Source of the DNA: JAHDHW01 sp965277415
GTDB taxonomy: Bacteria; Bacteroidota; Bacteroidia; Chitinophagales; Saprospiraceae
Direction: 5' to 3'
Assembly: GCA_965277415.1 (NCBI GenBank)
Contig: CBDICS010000081.1
Location: 62,001-126,000, forward strand
Length of the DNA: 64,000 nt
The translations under genes were made by a program, and so were the position numbers. The notes beneath the pieces were generated by a model that worked only from the letters and a program-made list of their open reading frames with translations, searched no databases and was not told where the DNA came from. Shown piece by piece: positions 8,812-17,223 of this stretch (positions within the stretch are counted from its first letter, which is position 1; each line of letters starts with the position of its first letter).

Positions 8812-8970
8812 ATTCCTGCTGTTTTTAATTCTACTTCAAGGTATTGATTTTTAGCGACTTATACAAGTGATAGGACACCTCAGCCATAGTAATGGGAAGA
8901 TTAGTAAAGAGTTTTAGCAAAGTAGTGATAAACTATCAAAATTTTGTGAACATATGTAAAAGCAAATCCA

Positions 8971-9079
8971 CACAAAGCCCATTAGGGCTGATCACAAGAC
9001 CGAAGGTCGATCACAAGCGAAGCGATCACCAAACCACAAGTTCCAAAGGAACAATCACCTAATCCACAGGATTGATGAC
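8971..9079. repeat. Mini-hairpin array c (five units with five different stems)
   Basis: The richest array: AGCCC-atta-GGGCT, GACC-gaa-GGTC, GC-gaa-GC, GTTCC-aaa-GGAAC and ATCC-aca-GGAT, each set in a CACAAG...GATCAC frame. The array ends about 10 bp before the stop codon of the minus-strand OmpA-type gene. The remaining spacer 8673-8970 holds only the terminator at 8774-8811. Confidence 0.85.
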
Positions 9080-9089
9080 TATGGCAATT

Positions 9090-10106
9090 CTACTGATTTA
9101 TAATCTCGTAAAGCTGATCCAACTTAGGCCTTAAGATAATTTCAGTTCTTCTGTTTTTTGCTTTATTGGCTGCGGAATTATTAGGAGCGATAGGATCGTA
9201 AAATGCTCGACCAGATGCGGTAACGCGTTTTGAATCAATGCCCTGTCCAGTTAATACTTTGACAACGGCGGTTGCTCGTTTGACACTTAAATCCCAATTG
9301 CTTGCGGCACTACCATCAGAGTCGGTATGTCCTTCAACATTGATAAGGATATCTTGATTTGAACTGATGACTTCGGCTAATTGAATAATTGCTTTTTTAC
9401 CTTTCCAATCTATTTTGTCACTTCCAGAGGCAAATAATAAATTTTGACTTAGAGAAACATAAATTTTTCCATTTTTTTCACTAACTGTCAGATCAGAATC
9501 AGTAAACCCTAATAGAGCCTGATTGACGCTTTGGCGCAATTTGAGTAAGGTTGCATCCTTTTGTTCTAATAAGGTTTGAAGCTCCTGAACCTGTTGTTCA
9601 TAATTAGTAAATTGACCATCTACATTGTTGAGTTGATCTTCTCTAGCTTGCAATTGCTCCCTGACGAGTTGGATATTGGCTTGCTGTTTTTGAATATCAT
9701 CTTCGATTCTGGCTAATTCTCTTTCTTTTTGATCCAGCATGGTTTGTTTGGCAGCCAATGCTTCTGTTAAGGTTTGTATTTCAGAAGATGAAGTATTGAG
9801 GATATCACTATTTTGAGCAAGTAATTTATCATAGCTATACAACAATTCTTGATTGTTTTGACTTAATGCTGCAAACCTTGTTTGGCATTCCTCAAGAGCT
9901 GCTTTGTCCTTTTTTAATGCTTTTTCCAGGCGATTGATATCAAATTGTAAGTATCGATTTTGATCGACAACAGACCTTAAAGAATCCCGCTCTCTTTGAG
10001 AGGAAATACTTTGCTTTTCTAATGCTGCATATTTCTTGGTCGGTACACAGGAAACCACTAAAATAGCTGTCATTAAGGCTAATAAAAATGTCGATAGCAA
10101 TTTCAT
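9090..10106 (-). CDS. OmpA-family lipoprotein with long coiled coil
   Basis: 338 residues. A lipoprotein signal ends at VVSC (about residue 20). Residues about 25-190 are rich in Gln, Glu, Leu and Lys with heptad spacing, a predicted long coiled coil. The C-terminal third is an OmpA-like peptidoglycan-binding domain with the core NVEGHTDSDGS, the WDLSVKRA helix and the KNRRTEIIL end. It probably tethers the outer membrane to the cell wall or spaces the two. The mini-hairpin array c follows its stop codon closely, and a terminator lies about 280 bp downstream. Confidence 0.9.
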   Translation of the reverse strand: MKLLSTFLLALMTAILVVSCVPTKKYAALEKQSISSQRERDSLRSVVDQNRYLQFDINRLEKALKKDKAALEECQTRFAALSQNNQELLYSYDKLLAQNSDILNTSSSEIQTLTEALAAKQTMLDQKERELARIEDDIQKQQANIQLVREQLQAREDQLNNVDGQFTNYEQQVQELQTLLEQKDATLLKLRQSVNQALLGFTDSDLTVSEKNGKIYVSLSQNLLFASGSDKIDWKGKKAIIQLAEVISSNQDILINVEGHTDSDGSAASNWDLSVKRATAVVKVLTGQGIDSKRVTASGRAFYDPIAPNNSAANKAKNRRTEIILRPKLDQLYEIINQ

Positions 10107-10211
10107 AAATTTTGATTTGATAGTTTACAAATACAAGTCAGCTTAAATTTAGTTGAAGAAGTTGTTCAAAGAAATCATTCAAAAATTAAATACTAAACCT
10201 CCAATATGTTC

Positions 10212-11009
10212 TTATACTTCTTTTTGCTTCTCCTTAGCTTTTTCTTGAGTTCTTATCAGATTCCTTTGATACCTGCTTTGCGCAATATCAGTTAAGATTA
10301 AAATGACTAGGATAAAGTAAAAAGTAGATTTACTCATTTGTTGAATTGGTGTATCCCAAATATTAATATGAGCCAAATGCCCACCTTCTGTAACAAGCAT
10401 AATCCCTACCAAAAATAAGATGAACAAACCCAAGACTTCGTACATCCTGTTTTTTGATAAAAAATCAGAAATTTTATCTGCCAAAACAATCATTAATATA
10501 CCACCAATAATAATGGCTGTAGCCATGACCCACAGTACATCTGTCAAAGCTATAGCACTCAGGATTGAATCAAAAGAGAAAACAAGATTCATGATAACAA
10601 TCATAAAGATGACCTGACCTGTTGATTTTTGGCGACTTTTTTTACCAGCGCCTTCTTCCTCAAATGCAATCATATGCCAGATTTCTTTGATCGCTGTATA
10701 TATGATAAAGATACCTCCAGCTAATACAATTAGGCTATGACCATTGAAATCACCATGGAAAAATTTTCCTAAATCAATTATAAATAATGTACCTTGAAAA
10801 AGATCAATAAGTTTTAATAAAACAAATAGTAATACAATTCTTAAGACAATAGCTAAACCTATTCCGATTTTTCTTACATAACTCCTTTGATCGGCAGGAG
10901 CGTTTTTAGACTCTAGTGAGATGTAGAGTAAATTATCAAAGCCTAAAACTGCTTGTAGTAAAACGAGCATGACAAGGGTGCCAAGATTTTGGATTAGCGT
11001 TGGTTCCAT
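10212..11009 (-). CDS. TerC-family integral membrane protein
   Basis: 265 residues, nearly all membrane spanning, with about seven hydrophobic segments. Acidic residues sit inside membrane helices in the pattern of the TerC/LysE group: VLGFDNLLYISLE in the first third and LVFSFDSILSAIALTD in the middle. The family is linked to metal ion export (manganese or calcium) and tellurium resistance. The C-terminal tail is Lys/Glu-rich and probably cytoplasmic. It lies upstream of the OmpA-type gene on the same strand with a 105-bp gap. Confidence 0.88.
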   Translation of the reverse strand: MEPTLIQNLGTLVMLVLLQAVLGFDNLLYISLESKNAPADQRSYVRKIGIGLAIVLRIVLLFVLLKLIDLFQGTLFIIDLGKFFHGDFNGHSLIVLAGGIFIIYTAIKEIWHMIAFEEEGAGKKSRQKSTGQVIFMIVIMNLVFSFDSILSAIALTDVLWVMATAIIIGGILMIVLADKISDFLSKNRMYEVLGLFILFLVGIMLVTEGGHLAHINIWDTPIQQMSKSTFYFILVILILTDIAQSRYQRNLIRTQEKAKEKQKEV

Positions 11010-11130
11010 TATTAGAATTACATTTTAAAAATTAAAAACTAGCTCAAGTATAAGGAATAGTTTAGTAACGACGAAAAAATAAGTTATTCTTTCGATCTTA
11101 CTAAGTTCGACTTTAGTCATTTAAAACATT

Positions 11131-11292
11131 GAAGTTGTTTGAAAATGGAGGTTGAGATTGATTGTGAGTGCTTGATTTTCAAGACGAAGCTCCATTATTT
11201 TTTCGTAGCCTTAGCTACGGTGAAAATAATTAGCTGAAGTATTGGAGATCAATGAATGCAAGAAAATCATCTATCTATTTTAAAACAACTTC
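11131..11292. mobile_element. Foldback element FB1 (162 bp, MITE-like)
   Basis: Terminal inverted repeats GAAGTTGTTTGAAAAT and ATTTTAAAACAACTTC bound a 162-bp near-palindrome whose centre is a hairpin CGTAGCC-TTA-GCTACGG between TTATTTTTT and AAAATAAT. A 3-bp ATT flanks it on both sides (11128-11130 and 11293-11295), consistent with a target duplication. It has no coding capacity. The rest of the spacer 11010-11542 holds only array d and A/T-rich DNA. Confidence 0.8.
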
Positions 11293-11448
11293 ATTACTAA
11301 GCTGAAGTTGGAAAGGGCTAAAGTCGAGCTAAGAGCTTGTCTGAAATGCCATTAATCGACTACAAGCGGTAAATTAATCCTGACTTTTTAGAAAGAATAG
11401 AATAAAGCCTTGGGTTTTACGTCCACAAGAATGCCAAAATTAAGGCCT

Positions 11449-11530
11449 CACAAATTCCAGAGGAACGATCACAAGACCGAAGGTCGATCACTAACGAAGT
11501 GATCACAAAATCACAAGTTCCAAAGGAACG
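11449..11530. repeat. Mini-hairpin array d (4 units)
   Basis: Units: ATTCC-aga-GGAAC, GACC-gaa-GGTC, AC-gaa-GT and GTTCC-aaa-GGAAC, with the linkers GATCACAAG and GATCACAAAAT. The array ends 12 bp from the stop codon of the minus-strand arsS gene. In the third unit both sides of the usual GC/GC stem have changed (AC/GT), so pairing is preserved. Confidence 0.85.
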
Positions 11531-11542
11531 AACCTCCATCTC

Positions 11543-12616
11543 CTAAGTAATTTCTCCTCCACAGCTACTCCCAGCACCAGCCGTACAACCATAGCAATGT
11601 TGATTGAGAACAATATTTCTATCTTTTAATTTTTCAATATCAAAAGTGTCCAAATGTTGTGAATCTTTAGCCGCAACTTTCAAATCCAACATTTGATTGA
11701 AATCGCAATCATAAATATATCCATCCCAACTTACTGAAATAGTATTTCGGCACATTAATCCCATGATGGTTCCCGGATTATATGCATCCACAAGGAGTTT
11801 CATATATTCCTCATAGTTATTCGTTTGGATTAAATAATCGAGAAATCGACTTATAGGAAGATTCGTAATCGCAAAAAGGTTATTAAATTCTATATCGTAT
11901 TTTCTTTTCAATTGTCGCTTGAATTCGCTTTGCAATTGTTCCTGACTGCTAGGAAGAAAAGCCCCAGAAGGATTATATACAAGATCTAATTGTAAGCCAG
12001 TGTCTTTCATTCCATATCCTACTTCATTAAGCATTTTCAAGGCTTTGATAGAATCCTCAAAAACACCATCTCCTCTTTGGCTGTCAGTTCGACTTTTAGA
12101 AAAATAAGGAAGGGAAGAAACAACCTGAACTTTGTTTTTTGCTAAGAAGGCTGGGAGGTCATTGTATTTTTTATTAGCAACAATAATCGTCAAATTACAA
12201 CGATCAATGACTTGTTTTCCAAGTTTATAACAAGATTCAACAAACCATCGAAAATGAGGATTCATTTCAGGTGCACCACCAGTAATATCAACAGTAGTGA
12301 TTGAGGGAATAGAAGAAATAATTTGGAGACATTTCTCCAAAGTTTCTCTGGACATGTTTTCCGTTTTCTTATCCGGTCCGGCATCCACATGACAATGTGC
12401 ACAGGTTTGATTACAGAGTTTACCAATGTTTATCTGAAAAATTTCTACGGGGACAGTTTTCAAAGGTTGATGTCCTGCTTCAGCCACTTTTTCGATGAAA
12501 TTTGGAAACTTCGCATCTACAAGTTCCTTACCATTCAACACTTGAAGCTGATAGAATGTATCTGTTAACTTATTTTCCGTCGCACTGAGCGATTTTGTTT
12601 TCTGCTTAATAGCCAT
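11543..12616 (-). CDS. arsS: Arsenosugar biosynthesis radical SAM protein ArsS
   Basis: 357 residues. The radical SAM 4Fe-4S motif CNQTCAHC (C-x3-C-x2-C) is at about residue 68. It is followed by DITGGAPEMNPHF, as in ArsS. A C-terminal Cys-rich segment (CYGCTAGAGSSCGG, about residues 341-354) is typical of the radical SAM/Cys-rich family that adds a 5'-deoxyadenosyl group to dimethylarsenite in arsenosugar synthesis. The next gene downstream of the promoter side (12723-13061) encodes the peroxidase-like partner usually found with ArsS. No arsM methyltransferase is present in this window. Confidence 0.92.
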   Translation of the reverse strand: MAIKQKTKSLSATENKLTDTFYQLQVLNGKELVDAKFPNFIEKVAEAGHQPLKTVPVEIFQINIGKLCNQTCAHCHVDAGPDKKTENMSRETLEKCLQIISSIPSITTVDITGGAPEMNPHFRWFVESCYKLGKQVIDRCNLTIIVANKKYNDLPAFLAKNKVQVVSSLPYFSKSRTDSQRGDGVFEDSIKALKMLNEVGYGMKDTGLQLDLVYNPSGAFLPSSQEQLQSEFKRQLKRKYDIEFNNLFAITNLPISRFLDYLIQTNNYEEYMKLLVDAYNPGTIMGLMCRNTISVSWDGYIYDCDFNQMLDLKVAAKDSQHLDTFDIEKLKDRNIVLNQHCYGCTAGAGSSCGGEIT

Positions 12617-12722
12617 GATTGATTTCTTAATTTGAGAAGCTATTTTTTGATTCTAAATAGCTTCAAGTCCACTGAACAAATAATTGAGAGCATATTGGAT
12701 TTTTGTAATACGCCCGCTCTAA

Positions 12723-13061
12723 TTACATCGACATCTTTTTCACATGTTTCATCATTTGAGTGCCATAAACAAGTGTTGTACCAGAACGAATAGCCGCTGC
12801 AACATGAACAGCTTCCATCATTTGTTCTTCATCAGCACCTTTGACCAGACAAGTACTGGAGTAAGCTTCTATGCAATATGGACATTGAAGCGCATGTGAT
12901 ACACCAAGTGCAATCAATGCTTTTTCTCTTTCTGTTAATGCGCCTTCTTTAAAGACAGATCCGTACCATTCAAAGAATTTTTTACCATATTCTTCTTGCC
13001 AGTCCGTTATCTTCCCAAAGTTTTTTAAATCTTCTGGTTCGAAATATTTTTTATCACTCAT
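12723..13061 (-). CDS. Arsenosugar biosynthesis-associated peroxidase-like protein (CMD/AhpD fold)
   Basis: 112 residues of the carboxymuconolactone decarboxylase/AhpD family. The redox pair is CPYC at about residue 60, followed by a helix with the conserved His near residue 86 (AVHVAAAIRSG). The ALTEREKALIALGVSHALQCPYC run is characteristic of the small proteins paired with ArsS. It lies 106 bp upstream of arsS on the same strand, so the two are probably co-transcribed. The exact reaction is unknown; a protective peroxidase or thiol redox role is likely from the fold. Confidence 0.88.
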   Translation of the reverse strand: MSDKKYFEPEDLKNFGKITDWQEEYGKKFFEWYGSVFKEGALTEREKALIALGVSHALQCPYCIEAYSSTCLVKGADEEQMMEAVHVAAAIRSGTTLVYGTQMMKHVKKMSM

Positions 13062-13201
13062 TTTGAATTAATATTGTAAAATTTAAATAAAAGTTTAGAT
13101 CTTTTCCGAAAAGGTAAAATTAGGTGCTCTTTTTTGAAGGAAATGTAATGCTTAGGACACTAAGATCTCTATATTTTAGAAGCCTACTAAAAATAAACTT
13201 C

Positions 13202-13250
13202 CACAAATTCTAAAGGAAAGATCACTATATCATAAGCGAAACAACCACCA
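13202..13250. repeat. Mini-hairpin array e (degenerate)
   Basis: Decayed copy of the array family: CACAAATTCTAAAGGAAAGAT followed by CACTATAT and CATAAGCGAAACAAC. Stem pairing is partly lost. Unlike the other copies it lies between two divergent genes, upstream of the pyrophosphatase gene, rather than after a stop codon. Confidence 0.6.
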
Positions 13251-13326
13251 AATCAACTGTACGAATAAAACCCCTAAGGTAGCAACTTTTTATTACCTTT
13301 AGAGCTCTAAAATCGTAATTATAAAC

Positions 13327-13923
13327 ATGAGATATTTTGTTTTGTTTTTTTTATCTGTATTTATATTTGCTTGTAAAACAGAACCTACAGTCAATCCTGT
13401 CCAAATTAAAGCCTTTGGAGAAAAAGGAATTAATGCTATCATTGAAATTCCGGCAGGAACCAATCAGAAGGTCGAGTTTAATTATACTACTAAGAAGTTT
13501 GAAGTTGATCAAGTCAATGGAAAAGATCGCGTCATCAATTTTTTACCATATCCGGGTAATTATGGATTTATACCAAGTACATTGATGGATAAAGAAAGAG
13601 GCGGAGATGGTGATGCGCTTGATATACTTGTGATTGCTGAAAGCTTACCAACGGGTACTGCCATTGAAGTTATTCCTATTGCGGCATTAGAATTATTAGA
13701 TGGTGGAGAAGTTGATACTAAATTAATTGCTATTCCGGTCGATTCAACTTTACGAGTCATCCAAGCGACTAATTTTGAAGATTTTATGATTGACTATAAT
13801 ATTGCTCAAACAATCATCAGGGATTGGTTTTTGAATTATAAAGGCTTGGGTAAAGTAGAAATGATTGCATGGAAAGATGAAAAATTTGCGATGTCTGAAA
13901 TAAAAAAATGGAAGAAAAAATAA
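13327..13923 (+). CDS. ppa: Lipoprotein inorganic pyrophosphatase (family I)
   Basis: 198 residues. The N-terminus is a lipoprotein signal with its lipobox at IFACK (about residues 12-16), so the enzyme is exported and anchored. The soluble family I pyrophosphatase core follows, with YPGNYGFIPST and the metal-binding GGDGDALDILVI (three Asp residues around residues 97-103), and a C-terminal KGLGKVEMIAWKDE end. It would hydrolyse pyrophosphate to two phosphates using magnesium, here in the periplasm. A TACCTTTA box at 13294-13301 is a possible -7 element. The next gene starts 67 bp downstream in the same direction. Confidence 0.9.
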   Translation: MRYFVLFFLSVFIFACKTEPTVNPVQIKAFGEKGINAIIEIPAGTNQKVEFNYTTKKFEVDQVNGKDRVINFLPYPGNYGFIPSTLMDKERGGDGDALDILVIAESLPTGTAIEVIPIAALELLDGGEVDTKLIAIPVDSTLRVIQATNFEDFMIDYNIAQTIIRDWFLNYKGLGKVEMIAWKDEKFAMSEIKKWKKK

Positions 13924-13990
13924 ATTGATTTTAAAATAGAACTTTTTGATTTATGTATTGAATAGCTTCAACATATTCTTTATACTCTAA

Positions 13991-14509
13991 ATGCTTATGC
14001 CTTCCAAATTTATCGAAACTCAAAGATTAACTTTAAGGAAATTAGAAAAAACAGATGTAGATCTAATCGTACAACTGAATTCTGATCCTGAGGTAATGAA
14101 ATATATTGGAGCGCCGGATTCTTCAAGAATCAATGCTATAAAGTACGTAAACTTACGGGTCGATGGTTATGCTGAGCAGGAGGATCTTGGATTGTTTGTC
14201 GGTAAGTTAAAACAAACAGGAGTAGAAATAGGCTGGTTTTGTTTAAAGTATATTGATGGCACTAAAGAAATAGAGATTGGCTTTCGACTGCATAAAGCAT
14301 TTTGGGGACAAGGCTTTGCAACTGAAGGAGCGACTGCTCTAATGGAAATAGGATTTACAAAATTAGGTTTAAAAGAAATAGTAGGCATCGTATTACCTGA
14401 AAATAAAGCATCTCAACAAGTTTTAAAGAAATTGGGATTAAAATATATAGGACCAGGCAACTATAATGGCTTTGATCTTGCTTACTATAAAAAGATGAAT
14501 AAAGAATAA
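13991..14509 (+). CDS. GNAT-family N-acetyltransferase (RimJ/RimL-like)
   Basis: 172 residues with the acetyltransferase_3 pattern: an N-terminal ETQRLTLRKLEKTD strand, a central strand EIEIGFRLHKAFWGQGFATEG holding the acetyl-CoA loop (Q/R-x-x-G-x-A as GQGFATEG), and the C-terminal NKASQQVLKKLGL helix. Such enzymes acetylate N-terminal amines of proteins or small amines; the substrate cannot be told. The second Met at 13997 is an equally likely start. Confidence 0.88.
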   Translation: MLMPSKFIETQRLTLRKLEKTDVDLIVQLNSDPEVMKYIGAPDSSRINAIKYVNLRVDGYAEQEDLGLFVGKLKQTGVEIGWFCLKYIDGTKEIEIGFRLHKAFWGQGFATEGATALMEIGFTKLGLKEIVGIVLPENKASQQVLKKLGLKYIGPGNYNGFDLAYYKKMNKE

Positions 14510-14576
14510 TTTTAATGATAAGTAAACAAATTATTAAATCTATATGTTAGCTTAGATGACCTGTAATGGTGAGCAT

Positions 14577-15833
14577 ATGAACCAAAAAATCACATCAATA
14601 GATATTTTGAAATCTTCTACGCCTACTGGAAAACTACTTAGTTTAAAAGATTTCAGTGTAGTTCTGTACTTTTCTACTGAAGAAATAGCAGAAAAACATT
14701 GGTCTATTGCTGCTCCTAAAGACAATCTCTTTTTGAGTTTGGATTACCTTTCTGTCGTAGAAAGACATCCTCCAAAGGGAATGCAATTTTGTTATTTACT
14801 CTATTATAAGCATAATCGCCCATTTGGTGTATCACTCTGTCAAATTCAATATTTTAAAGCAGATCAAAATATTCATCAAAAAACAGAGGATAAGAAACCT
14901 CCATGCTTTTTTTCTACTTTCGCAAGATTTATAAGAGGCATGGTAGCGAGTAAAGCTGAATTTAATGTATTGATCAACGGCAATCTTCTTTTGACAGGTG
15001 AGCATGGTTCTTACTTTGATCAAAATCAGATTACGAAAGAAGAATCGATTCAAGTGATCAATGAAGGATTAAATTATGCGCATGCTGAACTAGAAAAGAA
15101 AGGCAAGAAACTCTCTGGAATTTTGCTCAAAGAATTCTATGAACGCAATAGAACATACTCGACTCAATTTTCGAAAAAACTAACTTTTAATGAATTCACA
15201 GTTCAGCCAAATATGGTTATGAAGCGGCGAGCAGAATGGAAAACTTTTGATGATTATAAAGCTTCAATGCTATCAAAATATAGAGTAAGGGTTAAAAGAG
15301 CATTGAAAAAAGGGATTGACTTTGAAAAAGTAGAGTTTGACCATGAGATGATAAAAACTAATTTAGATCGACTTTATGAATTGTATGTGGGTATTGCAGA
15401 GAATTCTGGATTCAATATGGTCAATCTCAACAAAAACTATTTGCTAACCCTCAAGGAAAAATTTCCAGAAAAATTTAAATTAACAGGATATTATTTAAAT
15501 GGTGAGCTAGTTGGGTATTTTACAACTATTCTAAATGGAAATGAAATGGAAGCTCATTTTCTTGGCTTTGAGCAAAGACTGAATAGAGAATACCAAATCT
15601 ACCTCAACATTTTATATGATATTGTAAAAGAAGGAATCAATCAGCAGGTTGATGAACTTATTTTTGCAAGAACAGCGATGGAAATTAAAAGCTCGGTAGG
15701 TGCTGTAGCAGAAGAAATGTATTGCTATTTAAGACATCGGAACTCGTTTACCAATAAATTTGTAAAACCTATTCTCGAATACCTACGCCCGGATCAGAAA
15801 TGGGAACCCCGGCATCCTTTTAAGGCGGAGTAA
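14577..15833 (+). CDS. FemAB/GNAT-fold protein of unknown substrate
   Basis: About 418 residues. The second half has the GNAT-like acyltransferase arrangement seen in FemAB and peptidogalycan-type proteins: a YKASMLSKYRVRVKRALKKG helix, the long LYELYVGIAENSGFN helix and the strand pair LTGYYLNGELVGYF. No signal peptide, so it is probably cytosolic. The gene lies 67 bp after the GNAT gene in the same direction. An ATG at 14556 would add seven residues; the ATG at 14577 was preferred because it follows a purine-rich GGTGAG. Transfer of an amino-acyl or acyl group to a cell-envelope precursor is plausible but unproved. Confidence 0.6.
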   Translation: MNQKITSIDILKSSTPTGKLLSLKDFSVVLYFSTEEIAEKHWSIAAPKDNLFLSLDYLSVVERHPPKGMQFCYLLYYKHNRPFGVSLCQIQYFKADQNIHQKTEDKKPPCFFSTFARFIRGMVASKAEFNVLINGNLLLTGEHGSYFDQNQITKEESIQVINEGLNYAHAELEKKGKKLSGILLKEFYERNRTYSTQFSKKLTFNEFTVQPNMVMKRRAEWKTFDDYKASMLSKYRVRVKRALKKGIDFEKVEFDHEMIKTNLDRLYELYVGIAENSGFNMVNLNKNYLLTLKEKFPEKFKLTGYYLNGELVGYFTTILNGNEMEAHFLGFEQRLNREYQIYLNILYDIVKEGINQQVDELIFARTAMEIKSSVGAVAEEMYCYLRHRNSFTNKFVKPILEYLRPDQKWEPRHPFKAE

Positions 15834-15915
15834 GGGGATGAGGGAATCAAAATCTAAAAGAAAAATTTCTACCTCTTCAAATTCTACTTGAAGCTCTTAT
15901 TTCAATTATCAAGTT

Positions 15916-16332
15916 TTACCTTCTACGATTTTTAGACACCGATAGTTTTTTACCTGATCCTTCTACGATTGGTTTAGAAAGGCGATTCTTGTACGTTTTC
16001 TGAAATTCTACAACCTTATAGAATCCCTGTTCCTCGTCAATTGGTGCTTCTAGTTCTTCTACAATAAAGTTAGGAGCGGGCATTTCTGCACTATTTGTTG
16101 TAGCCATATGTGGTTCTTTATTTTGTAACATAAAACTAATTACAAAGCCCAAACCAATTAATCCAACTGCTGATGCAGCCATAGAAAATAATCGACGGAT
16201 AGATGAAGTTCGTTTTCCGGTATGTTGATCCAAACGATTTTCAAGTCGCGCCCAGGCATCCTTTGAAGGCCGTTCCTCCAATTTATGTGCATTTTCTTTA
16301 ATCAATTCTGTTATATCTTTTTTTGATTTCAA
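15916..16332 (-). CDS. Putative anti-sigma factor, single membrane helix
   Basis: 138 residues. Residues 1-45 are charged and helical and include the RPSKDAWARLENRLDQH pattern seen at the N-terminus of many Bacteroidota anti-sigma factors. One membrane helix (about residues 48-68, AASAVGLIGLGFVISFML) is followed by a short periplasmic tail ending in basic residues. The gene starts 99 bp downstream of the ECF sigma factor gene on the same strand, which is the usual order of sigma and anti-sigma genes. The role is inferred from this position and topology. Confidence 0.65.
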   Translation of the reverse strand: MKSKKDITELIKENAHKLEERPSKDAWARLENRLDQHTGKRTSSIRRLFSMAASAVGLIGLGFVISFMLQNKEPHMATTNSAEMPAPNFIVEELEAPIDEEQGFYKVVEFQKTYKNRLSKPIVEGSGKKLSVSKNRRR

Positions 16333-16377
16333 AACTTAATTTTTTTTGGTTAAAATAATAATTCCCTCCAGCCAATT

Positions 16378-16423
16378 CACAAATTCCAAAGGAATGATCA
16401 CTAAGTCACAAGCGAAGCGATCA
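16378..16423. repeat. Mini-hairpin array f (2 units)
   Basis: ATTCC-aaa-GGAAT and GC-gaa-GC units joined by GATCACTAAGT. The first unit has changed C to T on the right arm (GGAAT), matching the A of the left arm, so the stem is intact. The array ends 9 bp from the stop codon of the minus-strand sigma factor gene. Confidence 0.8.
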
Positions 16424-16431
16424 AAAACCTT

Positions 16432-16989
16432 TCACCCAACCCCCGGCATCCTATTTGCCTCAACCAATGATTGCAAACGTTTTTTGGCCAAGATCAATTG
16501 CGATTTTGACGTATTAATACTAATTTCTAAAATTTCTGCAATTTCCCGATGCTTATAACCTTCAACTACATAGAGGTTAAAAACAGTTCGATATCCAGTA
16601 GGTAATTTTTCGAGTAAATTTAAAATGTCTTCTGCTGCTAATTCATCTTCAATGGAGAGTTGAGTTTTAATTTCAATATTACTGATCTCAACGGTCATTT
16701 TGAAATTATGCGCTTTTCTTAAAAACATCAAAGCTTCATTTACCATCACTCTTCTCATCCATCCTTCAAAACTTCCACCACCGTGGTATTGATTGATTTT
16801 AGTCATGACTTTAAACATTCCTTCGATCATAACATCCTCAGCATCTTCTTGGTTTTTGACGTATCGTCTACAAACGCCAAGCATCTTAGCTGAATAGCGA
16901 TCAAAGAGTAGCTTTTGAGCTTTTCGCTCTTGTCCCTTGCAAGCCTGTATGAGGTCTTTTTCGTTCACGTAGGTAGTTTTCGGTATCAT
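16432..16989 (-). CDS. RNA polymerase ECF-type sigma-70 factor
   Basis: 185 residues. Region 2 includes LFDRYSAKMLGVCRRYVKNQEDAEDVMIEG (the YVKNQEDAEDV core-binding and -10 recognition segment). Region 4 has the helix-turn-helix LPTGYRTVFNLYVVEGYKHREIAEILEISINTSKSQL for the -35 element. It directs RNA polymerase to an unknown regulon and is probably held by the membrane protein encoded just downstream (15916-16332). The neighbouring genes do not reveal the signal. Confidence 0.92.
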   Translation of the reverse strand: MIPKTTYVNEKDLIQACKGQERKAQKLLFDRYSAKMLGVCRRYVKNQEDAEDVMIEGMFKVMTKINQYHGGGSFEGWMRRVMVNEALMFLRKAHNFKMTVEISNIEIKTQLSIEDELAAEDILNLLEKLPTGYRTVFNLYVVEGYKHREIAEILEISINTSKSQLILAKKRLQSLVEANRMPGVG

Positions 16990-17062
16990 TGATAATACGT
17001 AGTAAATTACGAAAAGATGTCAAAGTTTATACCCTATAGATGTGAAACTGAACTTTTTTGGT

Positions 17063-17154
17063 GTGAACACTGTAAAAAAATAGATTACTTGACATTTTTA
17101 GGTATAGATTAGGACACAGGGTACACTGGGAAACACAGAGCACACAAAGTACTT
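17063..17154. repeat. 92-bp direct repeat, copy 1
   Basis: Starts GTGAACACTGTAAAAAAATA and ends CACACAAAGTACTT. It matches 17224-17315 at most positions. The right half is made of CACAG/ACACTGGG-type short units. No coding capacity. Confidence 0.85.
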
Positions 17155-17223
17155 GCAGGTCGTTGAGTTTTTTACGTTTTTGAGATTTTTTTAGTAAAAA
17201 GGAAATTTACAGATAATGGATAT

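Noticed and set aside
8971..9079. Possible CRISPR array in the mini-hairpin repeats
   Set aside because: Units are 15-22 bp, not evenly spaced, have no unique spacers of 30 bp or so, and no cas gene lies nearby.
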